Assembly: GCF_019431375.1 (NCBI RefSeq)
Contig: NZ_CP080267.1
Coordinates: 1,426,001 to 1,490,000, forward strand
Reading direction: 5' to 3'
Origin: Alcanivorax sp.
GTDB lineage: Bacteria > Pseudomonadota > Gammaproteobacteria > Pseudomonadales > Alcanivoracaceae
Length of the DNA: 64,000 nt
Below the pieces are notes generated by a model. That model had not been told where the DNA came from, did not search any database, and saw only the letters and a list, made by a program, of their open reading frames with translations. The position numbers were made by a program, and so were the translations under genes. Shown one piece after another: positions 63,115-64,000 of the stretch (positions are counted from its first letter, which is position 1; each line of letters opens with the position of its first letter).

Positions 63115-64000
63115 ATGCAAACTGACCTGTTCTCCGCCCTCACCTGGGAAGACGCACTGATTCTGCTGCGTGATAACAATTTGCTGCGCGATCTGGATGT
63201 GGCCATTGCCCGTTTCCTCAACCAGCAATGCCCGCAGGCAAGCTACGAAGTGCTGCTGCTCGCTGCTTTCACCAGCAATCAACAAGCCAGCGGCCATCTA
63301 TGTCTGGATCTGAAAAACCGGGAACTGGCCACTCAGCTGTGGGGCACCAGCCCGCCACCGGAACTGGTCACTCTGCTGCCCGGCAAGCCGGACGACTGGC
63401 TGCATGATCTGCAACAGAGTCCGCTGGTGAGCCAGAACGGCAGCACGCCGCTGGTGCTGGATGGCAGCCGCCTTTACCTGCGCCGTAACTGGGCCCGGGA
63501 AGTGGCTGTGGCCGAGGCCATCGACCAGCGACTGGCCACGGTCAGCCCGTTGCCCGCCGAGCGTCTGCGCGACGCCCTGGCCCGATTATTCCCGAGTGCC
63601 GGCGACCAAACCGATTGGCAACAGGTGGCTTGCGCCCTGGCCAGCCGCAGCGGCATCGGCATCATCACCGGCGGCCCCGGTACCGGTAAAACCACCACCG
63701 TGGTGCGCCTGCTGGGGCTGCTGCAAAGCCTGGCCATGGCAGACAACCAGCGCCTGCGTATTCGCCTCGCTGCCCCCACCGGCAAGGCGGCGGCACGGCT
63801 CACCGAATCCATCGGCGAGCAGGTGCAACAACTGGACGTGGAATCTGCAGTACGCGACGCCATCCCCACGGACGTGACCACCCTGCACCGACTGCTCGGT
63901 ACTCGCCCGGACAGTCGTCACTTCCGCCACCATGCTGACAATCCGCTGCACGCGGATCTGGTGGTGGTGGACGAAGCCAGCATGATCGACATGGACATGA
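63115..64000 (+). CDS. recD: Exodeoxyribonuclease V alpha chain RecD (3' end cut by window edge)
   Basis: The first 295 residues are present. Walker A is GIITGGPGTGKTTTVV (about residue 184-200), and Walker B is LVVVDEASMIDMDM, just before the edge. RecD is the 5'-3' helicase motor of RecBCD. The start (MQTDLFSALTWED) has GGAGG 8 bp upstream. Intact as far as it can be seen. Confidence 0.95.
   Translation, partial: MQTDLFSALTWEDALILLRDNNLLRDLDVAIARFLNQQCPQASYEVLLLAAFTSNQQASGHLCLDLKNRELATQLWGTSPPPELVTLLPGKPDDWLHDLQQSPLVSQNGSTPLVLDGSRLYLRRNWAREVAVAEAIDQRLATVSPLPAERLRDALARLFPSAGDQTDWQQVACALASRSGIGIITGGPGTGKTTTVVRLLGLLQSLAMADNQRLRIRLAAPTGKAAARLTESIGEQVQQLDVESAVRDAIPTDVTTLHRLLGTRPDSRHFRHHADNPLHADLVVVDEASMIDMDM

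Overview
The window looks like chromosomal DNA of a marine hydrocarbon-degrading gammaproteobacterium, most likely Alcanivorax or a close relative. The grounds are a wax ester synthase/diacylglycerol acyltransferase next to pncC-recA, a fairly GC-rich Pseudomonas-like gene order (recX-recA-pncC ... mutS-fdxA-rsmZ; csrA-lysC-alaS; dnaX-ebfC-recR), and abundant intergenic palindromes. This is inferred from gene content alone; no database search was possible.

Layout. 1-9 kb: a partial AraC regulator, a periplasmic solute-binding-like protein, an LCAD-type acyl-CoA dehydrogenase, the recR-ebfC-dnaX block with the SRP RNA upstream, a type I GAPDH, a glycine-zipper membrane protein and an Hsp20 driven by a textbook sigma-32 promoter. 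9-16 kb: a glycine-rich secreted protein overlapping a 2OG-Fe(II) oxygenase, a YbjN-like protein, and a PadR-DUF1853-DUF2804-DUF4282 cluster joined by start/stop overlaps. 16-28 kb: acetyl-CoA hydrolase/transferase, SMR transporter, COG0523 GTPase plus pyrC, tRNA-Ser, csrA, lysC, alaS, a TauE-like permease, recX and recA (two tandem LexA-type boxes). 28.5-41.5 kb: pncC, the wax ester synthase, and then an accessory stretch that separates pncC from mutS: rnk, a sulfhydrylase, a NYN protein, LysR with a frameshifted pirin and ycaC, ltrA, and an AraC-SDR-lipoprotein esterase group. 41.7-46 kb: mutS, fdxA, an RsmZ-type sRNA with a perfect GacA-binding palindrome, and an HPt protein. 46-56 kb: an arsenosugar-type trio, tRNA-Arg, a START-domain lipid-binding-like protein, cardiolipin synthase, a KamA-family radical SAM protein with a long structured leader, a DUF3332 lipoprotein and a MocR regulator. 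55.7-64 kb: a 53-residue membrane peptide and recC-recB-recD (recD runs off the end).

How the parts work together. DNA maintenance dominates: recR/dnaX, recA/recX, mutS and recBCD. Post-transcriptional control is represented twice, by csrA and by the sRNA that should sequester its product, with an HPt protein beside the sRNA. Lipid and surface metabolism are seen in the acyl-CoA dehydrogenase, acetyl-CoA hydrolase, wax ester synthase, cardiolipin synthase and esterase.

The most notable non-gene signals are: (i) the RsmZ-like sRNA and its GacA box; (ii) a complete programmed frameshift cassette in dnaX; (iii) a family of intergenic elements built from 7-bp words arranged as inverted arms, two of which share a terminator-like core while carrying different arm words, and one of which sits inside the recBCD operon.
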